A stretch of DNA of 64,000 nucleotides from NCBI GenBank assembly GCA_021234155.1, contig JAJEKV010000045.1:6929105-6993104 (forward strand), in the 5' to 3' direction. The first letter of the stretch is position 1; every line of letters begins with the position of its first letter. The position numbers were made by a program, and so were the translations under genes. Under the pieces are notes generated by a model. It was not told the origin of the DNA. It did no database searches and saw nothing but the letters and a program-made list of their open reading frames with translations. The DNA is from Isoetes taiwanensis (taxonomy: Eukaryota > Streptophyta > Lycopodiopsida > Isoetales > Isoetaceae). Of the stretch, positions 47,543-58,390 are shown piece after piece.

Positions 47543-48150
47543 TGTGGCTAGCTAAGTTAGATAGAAGAGGAGTTGGTGAAGGCGATGTAGAGAAAGATGG
47601 GTTGCAAACTAAAGTTCGATTTGATTTAATAGCTCCAAGATATCTTATCCCATACGTGAAAAATAGTTCATGGTTTTAAAAAATGTGGACGATCCGCGTT
47701 AGGTAAGACAACAAGGTTTGACATGGACACCTTTATCAAAACGCGACAAAACGTGGGAAAAATGATGATGCCAAAAATGCCAGCAACCAAGCCTTAAATT
47801 TACATGTGCGCCATTAAACTGAATATTAAATAAAAAGGGAAGTGCCAATGAACGACCCGAAATTGAAACACTAATAATGATGATGTGTTCGTTCTAAGGC
47901 CAGAGATTCTTTTTTTGTGGGGCGGGGGGAGGGGGCGAGGGTTCCATTAGAGTTCTGCAATTATTTTCGCATGTGTGGTTTAATTTAGGAATTCCAAAAA
48001 GGGCATGGCCGCAATAACGACCAAATTGCCTAAATCACCTACATCGGTCCCACATCAGCAATGCGCCTTTGCCGTCGACAGAATAGTAACAATGACGAGG
48101 TGTTCATACTATGCCCTCTATATTCTAATATTAAGGCCAGATTCATTGTA
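47543..48150 (-). promoter_or_regulatory. 5' flank of the intact dioxygenase
   Basis: Upstream of the ATG on the minus strand lie GCTATTAAATC, about 80-90 nt away, a possible TATA region, and a TTTCACGTATGG word near 47640. Further out are TTCTAATATTAAGGCCAG repeats shared with 48500 and 16550. This is the former shared promoter region of the 2OGD-NFD4 pair. Assignments are tentative. Confidence 0.3.
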
Positions 48151-48158
48151 ATAAGGAC

Positions 48159-48468
48159 CACTGATGACTTTATCATTCTCTAGCTGCTTCTAAACTATAG
48201 AAATAGTGGCGATTGTTTCCTATTTTTCAAATATTTTTATAGAAACGAATTTAGTAGAATTGGATGTTTTACCATAAAATTGAGGTTTTTACTGTAAAAT
48301 GTCCATTAAGTTGGCGAATTTACTATAATTGGGATGCAATATTATCAAATTTTGGCGATTTTATGAAGCTCTTTAGTGTACGCATCCTAGTAAATCATCG
48401 AATCCAGATTTTAAAAAATGGTAAAATATAGCAACTTTACGAAGTTTCACACCTTAAAGTCATCACTG
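48159..48468. mobile_element. hAT-type MITE (family C), 310 bp
   Basis: Terminal inverted repeats CACTGATGACTTTA and, from the other end, CAGTGATGACTTTA. The flanking 8-bp duplication ATAAGGAC is perfect (48151-48158 and 48469-48476). The interior is AT-rich and non-coding, with GAATTTACTATAATTGGGAT-type words. It is not found in the unit 2 spacer. Confidence 0.88.
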
Positions 48469-48819
48469 ATAAGGACGAGTGTTCACGATAATGCCCTTAT
48501 ATTCTAATATTAAGGCCAGATTCATTGTAACAATGACGACATGTGCATAGTGAGCCGTCATATTCTAATATTAAGGCGAGATTGATTGTGAAGCGGAAGA
48601 TCGTCTTCGCGGCCAAGTGGAATTGCCATGTTGAATTTTCATGTAAAGCGGAAGATTGTCATGTGTCGGCGTCGGCTGTTAAGGTTTTGTCAAGCGTCGG
48701 CTGTTAAAGGTTTTTGTTAAATCGTCGGCAGCACAATTACTGCGTCGGCGTTCACAATTACTGCGTTCACAATTACTGGGCAGTTAGCCCAGTTGGCACG
48801 GCTGGCTGGCAGCTCCTTC

Positions 48820-49230
48820 GATTCGGCCTTCGGAGAAAAAGAGCCTCTAATCAGCTGTGAAGAAAAAACCCAGAAAAAATCGGCCAAATTTATAATAAGA
48901 ATTGGTCAGATGCTCGTATGATTAATTTTTTTCCCTTTCTCGACATCATTGGTGGATCTAAGAGCAAAATCCTGCAGCTTTGGGCCAGATTCAAGCAGGG
49001 CCAAATTCAACCTTTTTCTCTATGTTCCAACCACATTGTGATTTTGGTTTCCAAATGTCAAATAGCCTAGTGAAGTTGTTGCCTTGAGTTTTGAGGCCAT
49101 ACTTATGCATCTCATGATCTCTAATTTTCTTGGATGCATGTGGCTGATGATGCATCTGAGATCCCTCTCTAATATTTTTTTCTTGCTTTGTTATCTAACA
49201 TTTTGATCGGCGTCTACCGACTCTGAAATT
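48820..49230 (+). pseudogene. NFD4-like gene remnant (unit 5)
   Basis: AGCCTCTAATCAGCTGTGAAG at 48841 matches codons for PLISCEEK of the intact transporter. After about 30 more bases the sequence jumps to AATTTATAATAAGAATTGGTC at 48886, equal to the last codons AKFYKNVV, and then follows the shared 3' flank. Thus about 650 bp of the second transmembrane half is deleted here, and everything 5' of the loop is also missing. The dioxygenase of this unit lost its partner transporter. Confidence 0.75.
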
Positions 49231-50500
49231 TGTTAACTATTATGTTGATCCTCCATTGGAGTCCTTAACACACTCGTTGTTTACGGATCAGAAAAATCAT
49301 AGCAGAAAAATCATAGCCTCTGGCAGACTTAATAAACAGTTATATAACTAGTAACGATGCCCAGCGTTGCTGGGCAGTGTAAGCAATACAAATTTGAGCG
49401 GCAATAATTTGCTGTTGTCTAGCTTTTCATTGCGGAAGCAAATAATGATTTGTAGATAAGATTATGTCCATACATCAACATTAAAATTATGTTCAACGAA
49501 TAGAGAAGTTAGCAATAAAATATTGTACAATTGTTATTGTCGTAGTTGCAGAGAATTGTAACATTCATTATATCAATTCCTTGCAATAGATTCAATGGAC
49601 ATGTTAGTTAACATGAGACATTGTTATTTTCAAAAGTTTGCAACATGGGCATAATAGTTGAAGGGCAACAAAATCTTGCCATAATAGAATAGAATAGAAT
49701 AGACATTTTTATTTCCAAAAGCCTGCAATATAGATGGAATAAATGAAGGGCAATGGAATTTTCCTGTAATAAACCAGTATCTTGGATGTTCATCTATATA
49801 CTGTAGTATGTGGGCACTCCTATTTTATAAAATTACCTGATGTTTTCGCTCATCTATTATCTATTAAATGCATGATAGAAATTTCAACAAATTCAACAAA
49901 TTAAGATGCATAGAAGCACGACTGCAACAAAAGCCATATCTTTTTCATTATATGATGATGACTTTGCTTACCCCATGGTGGCACTACAACAATCTCCCAT
50001 GGTAATCTTCAACATCCTCCCAAATAATTATGTTGTGGGATCAAAGGTATCAAAGAGGCAAGAGTAGTTATTTTGCATGTTTGCGAAAATGCACCCTGCC
50101 AAGGCAGATGAAATGATACTTGAAATGCTACTGTGTATGGTATTTGAGCTTAAACGCTTGTCAAGTTCTGTTATCTATATTCTACTTCTAGCATGTTTAA
50201 GTATTATTACAAGCCCATTGACTAAAGAAATTAATAAAAATGGCAAGATGTCAATTGTAAGATAGACATATCAGATGCGTTCTTCTTGTATTGCTTGCAG
50301 TTTGCTCAGCAGCGCGCAACAGTCAGACTCCTTCAACTTGGATAGGCAGGAAATAAAAATGAAGCTTTATTAAGCTTAATGTATCTTCCAAATTATGCAA
50401 GCTTGTATCGAATCATTAATTATCATGCCTACATTCCACTCATCACGAAGAACAATGATGCATACTTGATCTTCCAGACCAAGCTTCCTAGAGCAAATGA
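49230..50500. repeat. Non-coding duplicated segment, partner of 17560-18820
   Basis: Collinear with unit 2. Contains GAATAGAATAGAATAGA at 49686 where the partner has a different short string. No gene is seen. Confidence 0.5.
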
Positions 50501-51020
50501 CAAATATATAGAGTTATACTTTCCGGGTTTTAAGTTGAGCACATAAAAGAGACCAGGCTTTCAGTTGCATATGAAGATAGTTTTTCTAGTTATTGTTTGA
50601 GGACATAGCATGATGGATAATAATATGCAAAGCAAACATCAAGGCAGAAAAAAAAATGCATGTAAAATGGCAAAGGCATTCTTTGCACCGAACTTAATAA
50701 CTAATTCTTCTCTAAGCAAACATCAAAGCAAATATGCATGTAGAATGGGTATAATGCATACAAATATATAGAGTTATACTTTCCGGGTTTTAAGTTGAGC
50801 ACATAAAAGAGACCAGGCTTTTAGTTGCATATGAAGATAGTTTTTCTAGTTATTGTTTGAGGACATAGCATGATGGATAATAAATATGCAAAGCAAACAT
50901 CAAGGCAGAAAAAAAAATGCATGTAAAATGGCAAAGGCATTCTTTGCACCGAACTTAATAATTAAGTCTTCTCTAAGCAAATATCAAAGCAAATATGCAT
51001 GTAGAATGGGTATAATGCAT
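50501..51020. repeat. 260-bp tandem duplication
   Basis: CAAATATATAGAGTTATACT begins at 50501 and again at 50761, and the following 260 bp are nearly identical, including the A-run at 50648 and 50908. The partner block (18825-19085) has one copy, so the duplication is recent. Confidence 0.85.
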
Positions 51021-51735
51021 AAAATTTCTAGGCAAAAACGCAAGCACAAGCACAAGCACTGTTTCATTATATTTAGACTTTGCACTGGTCCATTTTGGTC
51101 TGAAATATACTATAATACATAGAAAAAAGTGGGAAAGGACTGGATGGTGACGAAAAGTTATACTCTAGGATCATGATAATGTGATGTCCATTAAAAGGGA
51201 ACCCTAAAGTAAAATAACATTTTGATAATGTCCAAAACGTCCACGATGTGAGACCCAACTTCTTGACAGTTGGTTGAGTTCTTGCCAGAGCCTGCCCTAT
51301 ATAAAATATAATTCATCTTTAAGTAAGATCTCAAAGTGCGTTACTCTAACTATATATACACTCCGACAACATTGTGTGGCTCAAATTGCCCCCCTCCTCC
51401 AATCCCAAATTGAGGGCAGGATGGATTCAACGTCTTTTACATATAAGCCATGTGCATGCATGGGAGGGGGTCTTTTCGATCCATTTTCGTACATATACGG
51501 TCGACAGAGGGTCCTTCTTCTGGTATTTTTTGCATTAGCCTAGGTACTTTTTATTTGAAAGGGGTCAAAATTTGCTTCTAAAAATCCCTAAACCGGGGTT
51601 TCTTTGCCACCTTATCCATGCAGATGGCATACCCCCCTTATACATGAGTGAATCTCGTTTATTTTAGGGGACCTTTCTAGCAAGAGATGATCTCAGGCAA
51701 AGTCATTACCAAGTCATATAGTCACTAATCTGATC
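51020..51735. repeat. Non-coding duplicated segment, partner of 19085-19795
   Basis: Nearly identical to the partner block. The only obvious difference is a CCCCCCTTA insertion near 51632. The 89-codon plus-strand frame (51274) and its partner at 19306 read through to the same end (VLLLVFFALA) but have no recognised domain. Confidence 0.5.
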
Positions 51736-52180
51736 TTTTTTCACATCTTGGTCATGGCTGGAGCTTGTATGTTCGAATGCCTAGCCAACCCATATTCGCC
51801 TTCCGCATAGCCAAATTTGACAAGAATGTGGTCAGATGCTCGTAGGTTTAATTGTTTTCCTTTTCTCGACATCATTGGTAGATCTAAGAGCAAAATCCTG
51901 CAGCTTTGGGCCGGATTCAACCAGGCTCAAACTCAACCTTTTACTATATGATTTGCTCTGACACATGTAGAAGTATATTATATTGTTTGTTCCAACAACA
52001 TTGTGATTTTGCTTTCTAAATGTCAAATAGCCTAGTGGAGTTGTTGCCGTGAGCTTTTGGGCCATATATATACATCTCACGATCTCTAATTTTTTTGGAT
52101 GCATGCCTCTGATGCATCTGAGATCCCTCTCTAATATCTTTTCTTGCTTTGTTATCTAACATTTTGATACTATATAGGCC
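51735..52180 (+). pseudogene. 3' end and 3' flank of an NFD4-like gene
   Basis: Near-identical partner of 19798-20240. CTTGGTCATGGCTGGAGCTTG corresponds to LVMSGAC of the intact protein, followed by the final helix codons, a premature stop, and the shared 3' flank. Confidence 0.7.
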
Positions 52181-52888
52181 TCTACCGACTTTGAGACTAT
52201 GCTTATTAGAATAATCATAGCTTCTCTCGGTCTAATAAACAGTTATATAATGGTAGCAAAAGAGAGATGATGAGATAAATTTATATCTAAGATGGTTACA
52301 TCATGACACTAGTCATGGATTGGACATGACTCCTAGGGACACCGAAATGACACGTCAGCATCCAAAGCTGACTAAGTACTCTGTTACATTAACATCCACA
52401 CTTAGCTTGGATGCAATAACCTTTTTCTATATCCAAGATTCTCATAAGTTCTCGACCTCTCTGAAACGTATCACAAAATGGAGCTTGTTAGGATATCCGC
52501 TATCACCTGTTCTTGTATAGAATAAAGCCTAGTTTCTATGGGCCCTATTCTACATGATATTTTGCTGAAGATGCTAAATCAACTGCACTATTATTATCAC
52601 AAAATATGACAGTTACTCCCACTTACTCTAGTATGATTCCTGCCAAACAACTGGCGCAGCCAGATAGCTTTTTGAGCGGCTGCACATGTTGCAATATACT
52701 CGGCTTCAGTACTTGACAAAGCCACAATTGATTGTCTCTTGCTTTTCCATGAAATCATGCATTCACTAAGCATGAAAAGGAAACCATTGGTTAATTTCCT
52801 TGTGCCAATCTCTCTCGCTCAGTCGGGATCTGTATATCAACTAACTGAAAATGTTTTGGATCTACTTTATGATATACCAAAACAGAAA

Positions 52889-53539
52889 TTCTAGAATGGG
52901 ACTCGCATGAAACCAACAAACCGCCCGACTTAGACTTGCTTCTCATTCATCTCAGCAGATTTTCTACAATGGTGGATAGTGGGTAGCCGCACACATGCGA
53001 ACTACCCATAAAAAATAAAGGGAAAATCCAATTATATCATTTGGACCCCAACAAAATACAATGCTAATAGAGACTGGGCTAGTGTACCTGCCGAAAGCTT
53101 ATCACCGGGATTAAAAAACCCCGCCCTTTCGGGTTTTCGAGGAAAAACCCTAGTGATAAGTCTTCGGCAAGGGGCTTGGACAAACGGAAGGCATAAAAAT
53201 CGCTCCCAAAACCCACGAATGGAAAAGTCGAAACAGATGCCGCCGCTAACACTGCACGCACATCACCAACAAAACAACAAGACAAAACAAACCTCCCAGT
53301 GGAGGGGGCTGATTCTGTAGCGTGCCACGCGATAAAAATACAATAACAAAAAGGGGGGAGGGTGGGTTCAAAGAGAATAAGGTACCGCTGAGAGAGAAGA
53401 GGAAGCCGATGAGAAGTCGGGCGTAAACGCGCCTAAAATAGCGAACTCCCAACTGAATGGGCATGCGCCCCGCATGCATGCAAAACATGCATGCTCGTCC
53501 CATTCTAGAATGGCGATCCGATGTCTCGGATCGATGGGA
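52889..53539. mobile_element. Helitron2/Helentron-like unit 1 of a head-to-tail pair
   Basis: The empty site in the partner is CAGAAA|TCTTTG (near 21113), so insertion was between A and T with no target duplication. The unit opens TTCTAGAATGGGACTCGCAT. An inverted copy of that end, CATGCTCGTCCCATTCTAGA, lies subterminally at 53490-53511. It is followed by a perfect 8-bp hairpin (CGATCCGA-TGTC-TCGGATCG, 53514-53533) six bases before the end. Asymmetric inverted ends plus a 3' hairpin are Helitron2/Helentron traits. There is no Rep/helicase coding. A stem-loop core related to 20400 lies at 53088-53175. Confidence 0.65.
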
Positions 53540-53899
53540 TTCTAGAATGGGACTCGCATGAAACCAACAAACCGCCCGAATACCAAAGGACTTCCTTAAC
53601 AAACTAGGATCGAGGACGAAGGTCACAGGATGAAGGCTAAAGGCCGAAAAGGACAGCATGAAAGAAACGCCAAATTGGCCAAACCAGGCAGGAAGAAGCC
53701 CCTCCCCTGCCTGGAAACAGTTCAAAGAGAATAAGGTACTGCTGAGAGAGAAGAGGAAGCGCCGATGAGAAGTCGAAGCAGAAACGCGCCTAAAATAGCG
53801 AACTCCCAACCAGAATGGGCATGCGCCGCCCGCATGCATGCAAAACATGCATGCTCGTCCCATTCTAGAATGGCGATCCGATGTCTCGGATCGATGGGA
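53540..53899. mobile_element. Helitron2/Helentron-like unit 2 of a head-to-tail pair
   Basis: It starts with the same TTCTAGAATGGGACTCGCAT directly after the last base of unit 1 and ends with the same inverted repeat (53850-53871), hairpin (53874-53893) and GATGGGA. The interior is shorter and partly different. The 205-codon minus-strand frame across both units has no recognised domain. Confidence 0.65.
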
Positions 53900-54059
53900 T
53901 CTTTGTGCCTTGCACCATATCTCATAATCCGTTTAATTGCAGTCCAATGTTGCTTCCCCGGATTCTCCATGATATGACAAATCTGCTCTTGTACAGCTAA
54001 TCATACACCCTATTACATGGCGATATAGAAATTCTTGCATCTCAAACTGCTCATCCTCA

Positions 54060-54772
54060 ATAATTATAGCCACGTCTGCAGTAAGCATTATAGTAACGTC
54101 CCTATAAGCTTTATAGCCACGTCCACCTCCTCCTTCTAAACATTGACCAAGGTCCATCCCCTTTGTTAGCTTTATCATATCAGTATTGTTTGAATGATAC
54201 GTAACATACAATTGATGATCACTTATCACCTGATTTTCTAAATAGACCTTCAAAAAGTATTAGGGGATTTGACATCAATTACATAATAGTGTTGAAGCTC
54301 TCTAGCAATGTATACAATGAAGACAAAACGAAAAGAGATGTTGCACTATGAAAAAAGGTACATTATATAGTGAAGTAGATATAAAGTGTAAAAGATTCAC
54401 ACAAAAATGCAGGAGCATCCAATTAAAATATACTCATCCTATTGAGATAGGCAAATCAATCTTGGGCCATTGGATCGGACACATACAATAATTCGATAAG
54501 ATAGGATTGGGTCATTTTGCTTCGGGACAAACACAAACAAGAATTTTATAAGATAAGATATCCTGAAAAAACGTTAATCTTAAAATGAATATGACAAGCT
54601 TCACAGCAATAATAATAATTGAATTACTTAATGAACATAATTATCCTTCCCTGGGCCAAGCTTTAATATTGGAACATTTGGCTTATTTTCCTTCCAAACA
54701 ATTAATCAACTGGGATGAAATTAGAATCTTATTCTCAATTTCGCAAGAGTCCTCTTAAAATCTTTCGACTAA
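54060..54772. repeat. 3' flank of the unit 6 dioxygenase remnant
   Basis: Near-identical partner of 21270-22920 without the MULE, showing the empty MULE site near 54250-54262. Ends at the PIF-type insertion. Confidence 0.65.
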
Positions 54773-56299
54773 GGGTTCATTCGCACCCGCCGTTTAGTTA
54801 AGTTAAGTTAAAAAAAAATTAACTACCTAGTTAAACTTAATTATAACAACTGCATTCACACTAAAAATAGTTAAGTTTGTGTTGAATACTTAACTTAACT
54901 AGAATAAAGTTAAATTTCTTCACACCAAACATAGTTAAGTTAGAAACTTATAACCTAACTACTAGTTGTTCAGACATCGTCTTGTTAAGTTAGTGGTTAA
55001 CCAAAATCCCTTCAGACATGCCTTTAGTTAAGTTACAAGTTTAACTTAACCAGAATGCATTCGAACCAATCCAGTTCTGTTTATTGTTGTTAACTTAATC
55101 AAAGCTTCAAAACATGTTTTCAGTCAAGATATTTACCTACTTGGAAGAACATGAACCCAAAAAGCTTTGTATACCTAAAAAGCATTTTTGAATAAATGAA
55201 AAAGTCTGCAATATGGCAGATGACAACATGCCAGATACTTAAAGTCAAAGAAGCATGATCCTATAGAGGATGAGGACCACAGCCAGGCATTATTCAAATG
55301 ATTGCCACAACGAATGTGAGCACAATGGTATAGAATGCAAAACAAAGACTTTCCTCAACTTAATGAAGAAAAGGATGATCTTATATCCCTATTTCAAGTT
55401 TTTTTAAGAACAAGAGAGATGATTGTACAAGAGATGAAAGACTCTCCACCCAACGATGCACTTGGCACCATCCTGATCAATTACATCTGATCAATTACAT
55501 GTGATCAACCATCCAAACTGAGCTTTGGAAAACTAGCCTCTACCTTTCACACAAAGGTAACTTGCCTTTTAGATGTGGCATGGAGTTGGCATTATAAATC
55601 CTAGCATCCATGGCATGGTCTAGTCAACTCTAAGTTGATCTGCGCCAACTCTAAGAGCACTGCAGTTGATAATAAAAGTAAGGGGATTTGTTGAACAAAG
55701 CAATTTCTCCCTGGAGAGGTTTGAGGAGGCAGAAAAATGTTAAATGTGCAAAAAAATGTTTGTGCATATACAAGTAAACCCATGTGCAAAATGTCCATAT
55801 CAAACTTACCAAGTCCAAACAAACAGCATATGCTAAACCAGAAAGTCTAGGTGCCTGCATGGCAGTGCAAAAACAAATTCAAAACTCAGATTTTAAGCTA
55901 AGATATATTTAGAGATATAAATCTGCATGAGATTTGAATAAATTTGCATGTAGATAAGCAAGATAAATAGTACCAGGCAGAGGTCTTTAAATGTAGGCAC
56001 ATGGAATGAGGACCCCAGCATGCCCAAAACAAGGAGACCTAGATTAAATAGAGGCGGCTTCTCATAACTGCAATTTACAAACACGAGCAAAGGACGGTGC
56101 AGACTACTAAATGCTAGTTCAGAAACCCCACGTCTGCTGTAAATTGTAAAAATGGGATTTACTCACTGAGCAGAGCCACCAAGGTAGTCATCTTTATTTT
56201 AAGAAGAAACTCCTCGTCTTCTTTTTCTGGGTTTTTTTTTTCGGGAATTCCTCCCTTTCACTTGGAACCTTCTTCTGCATCTCATGTACCTGTTTCTCA

Positions 56300-56525
56300 C
56301 ATATCTTCTAATTGTACCTGTTTCTCATGTACTTGGAGCCTTTGCGCTGCATCCCTTCAAAATATTCTAGTGCAAGGTGGCCATTGCCATTCTGGGCATA
56401 TAGCGCAACCATTGTGCTCCAATTTAGACATGATGTTGTATGCAAATTCATGTGAAGTTCATCCAAACTCCCGCATTTAGCATACATATCAGCCAATAAG
56501 CATGTCCGGCTTTAGCTTTTGTTCA
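56300..56525 (-). pseudogene. Captured PPR gene fragment 1
   Basis: Minus-strand reading gives EQKLKPDMLIG, then (out of frame by one stop) ADMYAKCGSLDE, NWSTMVALYAQNGNGHLALE and FEGMQ. These are consecutive PLS-type pentatricopeptide motifs (the DMYAKCGS and WN-MI-GY-Q-G patterns). It is truncated at both ends and joined upstream to another gene fragment. PPR proteins bind organellar RNA, but no working product is expected here. Confidence 0.75.
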
Positions 56526-57560
56526 AGCAATAGGCGAGCACAAATGCAATACGCCATTTTCTTTACTTGTCCATTCTTTAGAAACGAGACTATAATTGAA
56601 AGCAGATGAAGAAAATCATTGGGATAAGTAAGAAGCATATTTTCAGTCAGGTTCAAAGCTGAAACTAGAAGTCGAGTATCAGAGCTTTCAAGCAATTTTT
56701 CAATCACACCCTTGTAAGTGTTAGCAACGTAAAAATTTGTAAGAAAATGCTTCTCTAGGCTTGTCACCACTAGAGTTTTCAAACAACTAGGAACATCGAC
56801 TGTCGCAGTCATCTGAACCAGGAAAACAACATAGCAACCTGGTATTGCATCTTCAGCAGCCAATACTTTAGAGAACCGAAGAACGGCATCTGGTCAAATT
56901 TCAAAAGAAAATATGAAAAGCTGTGACAAGAATAATAAAAACATGGAATCACCTTCCTCCTGCCGAATCTGTTCCTCATGTTGCAGGTATTCAAGATCTG
57001 ATGTTTCAGTAAAACTTGTCTTCTCATGAGTTTCCTGAGCCTTCCTGAATTTTGTAAGAAATGCAGTGCAAGCTAGATGGTGACTTCTCGATATATCACC
57101 CAAGAAGTGGATGTAACATCGGAACAAATTCACCCAATGACATGGATCAAGGTCACCTTGAAGTTGTATTTCGTAGCTTTGTAGTATTGCCTTAATAAGT
57201 CCAAAGGGATTATTTCAACTATAAAGCAAATCAATAGCACTAGAGATGCCTGCCTCTTGTAAAACAATGCAATGCCTCCTGATAAATGAACGTATATCTT
57301 CATCCTTGGATGTCCCATTACTTCCTGTCAGGGAAACCATTGCCTGCCAAGAACATTAACAAACTCAACAGATGATTCTCATTAGTAAAACTCTAATAAA
57401 GGCCATTGGTTGCCTGCCTTTAAAGACCATTCAAGTGCACGTTTATTTGTTTGTACTGCCTCATTCTTAATTGGAAAACCAATTTTGTTGAAAGCTTTTC
57501 TATCACACGCAGCAGAAGTGATTCTTTTGCATCAGTATCTGCTGGGAAGGCAAGATCTGT
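56525..57560 (-). pseudogene. Captured multi-exon fragment of an unidentified gene
   Basis: Minus-strand exon-like stretches alternate with GT/AG-type borders: about 57575-57400 (DLAFPADTDAKESLLLRVIE, ALEWSLKAGNQ), about 57345-57220 (DEDIRSFIRRHCIVLQEAGI), about 57190-56950 (VNLFRCYIHFLGDISRSHHL, LEYLQHEEQIRQEEG), and about 56905-56600 (LEKHFLTNFYVANTYKG, SDTRLLVSALNLTENML). The last looks like a helical repeat (ARM/HEAT-like). Since apparent introns are kept, the capture was at DNA level. The parent gene was not recognised. Confidence 0.55.
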
Positions 57561-57639
57561 TACTGAACTGAGTGTTGCAATGGTGATACAACATCCATGA
57601 ATCTTTAAGAAATGCCCATAACGATGTGGAATGGACCTT

Positions 57640-58250
57640 AGTCCAGAATTTTAGCCTTATGCCTTCATTTTGCATGCTTCTATAATACTCCAATGCAAGC
57701 CATCCTTCAGCATGCTCATTAAACCCTAAAATAATGGCACCCCAAGATACGACATTTCTATCTGTTATTCCATCCAAGGCTCTCTGTGCCTCCAGCATGC
57801 AACCACATTTGCAGTACATATCAATTATGGCATTCCCCACAATTGTGTCAGATTGGAGGTTACTCTCAATGATCTGTTCATGAATGCATCTACCGTGTTC
57901 TACATGGCTGCATGTTTTTAGAACACTATTAAAAGCGAATTTGTCTGGTTTCATGTGCAACTGCTGCATTCTATCAAACAAGCAAAGTGCAAGCTCTCTT
58001 TCATCAAGCTTAGTATATCTGCATAGTACTGAATTCCATGTATATTGATCAGGGTGTAAAATCCTGCCAAATGCTCTGCTTGTTTCAGCCAAATTTACAT
58101 ATGAGACATGCAAACGGATAAAATGGTTACCAAAAACAGCAACACAATCTAACCCGCTATGCACTATCAGGGATTGCACTGTCTTAACTAACTCCAAGTC
58201 CCGCAGTTTTTGAGCACTCATGTACAAGCTGATAAGCAAGGTTGATTCAA
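57640..58250 (-). pseudogene. Captured PPR gene fragment 2
   Basis: An open minus-strand frame of about 200 codons contains at least five PLS-type PPR motifs: DQYTWNSVLCRYTKLDERE, FDRMQQLHMKPDKFAFNSVL, DTIVGNAIIDMYCKCGCM, NVVSWGAIILGFNEH, and ALEYYRSMQNEGI. It has no start codon of its own (the frame opens by read-through from TTG) and no targeting peptide. It runs into unrelated sequence after about 57640. It is open over a long stretch, so capture is fairly recent or the sequence is slow to decay. Confidence 0.85.
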
Positions 58251-58277
58251 AATTTACTCTGGAAAAAAAAAATTATC

Positions 58278-58390
58278 TGTTCATCCCTAACTTCGATTCC
58301 CTCCATCACGCCCTTCACGCCCATGACCTCGACCGCGCCCAAGCCCTCCTCGATCCCTCGCCATATCGCCCCGGCCGTATAGGAAAAGGC
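58278..58390 (+). other. GC-rich coding-like piece inside the PIF-type element
   Basis: A 110-bp island much richer in C and G than its surroundings. The plus strand reads NFDSLHHALHAHDLDRAQAL, a typical helical-repeat N-terminus, for about 36 codons before a stop. Orientation is opposite to the PPR fragments, so it may be a third independent capture. It is too short to name. Confidence 0.4.

Larger units (their letters stand above)
52320..54060 (-). pseudogene. Copia RT/RNase H remnant, split by Helitron-like DNA
   Basis: Partner of 20560-21260. Downstream part (about 52540-52888, minus): SSTEAEYIATCAAAQKAIWL, then DLASSAKYHVE. Upstream part (53901-54045): EMQEFLYRHVIGCMISCTRA and LDCN, followed by TAIKRIMRYGARHKD-like codons, the stretch before copia RNase H. 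The two parts are contiguous in the partner, and here are separated by 1011 bp. Confidence 0.8.

Noticed and set aside
53246-53863. 205-codon minus-strand open frame
   Set aside because: It lies across two tandem Helitron-like units, contains the same stretch twice because of the tandem repeat, and shows no domain.
56525-57340. Identification of the captured multi-exon fragment as a named gene (for example an ARM-repeat ubiquitin ligase or a cell-division protein)
   Set aside because: Similarity is only impressionistic; no diagnostic motif is present, so it is left unnamed.
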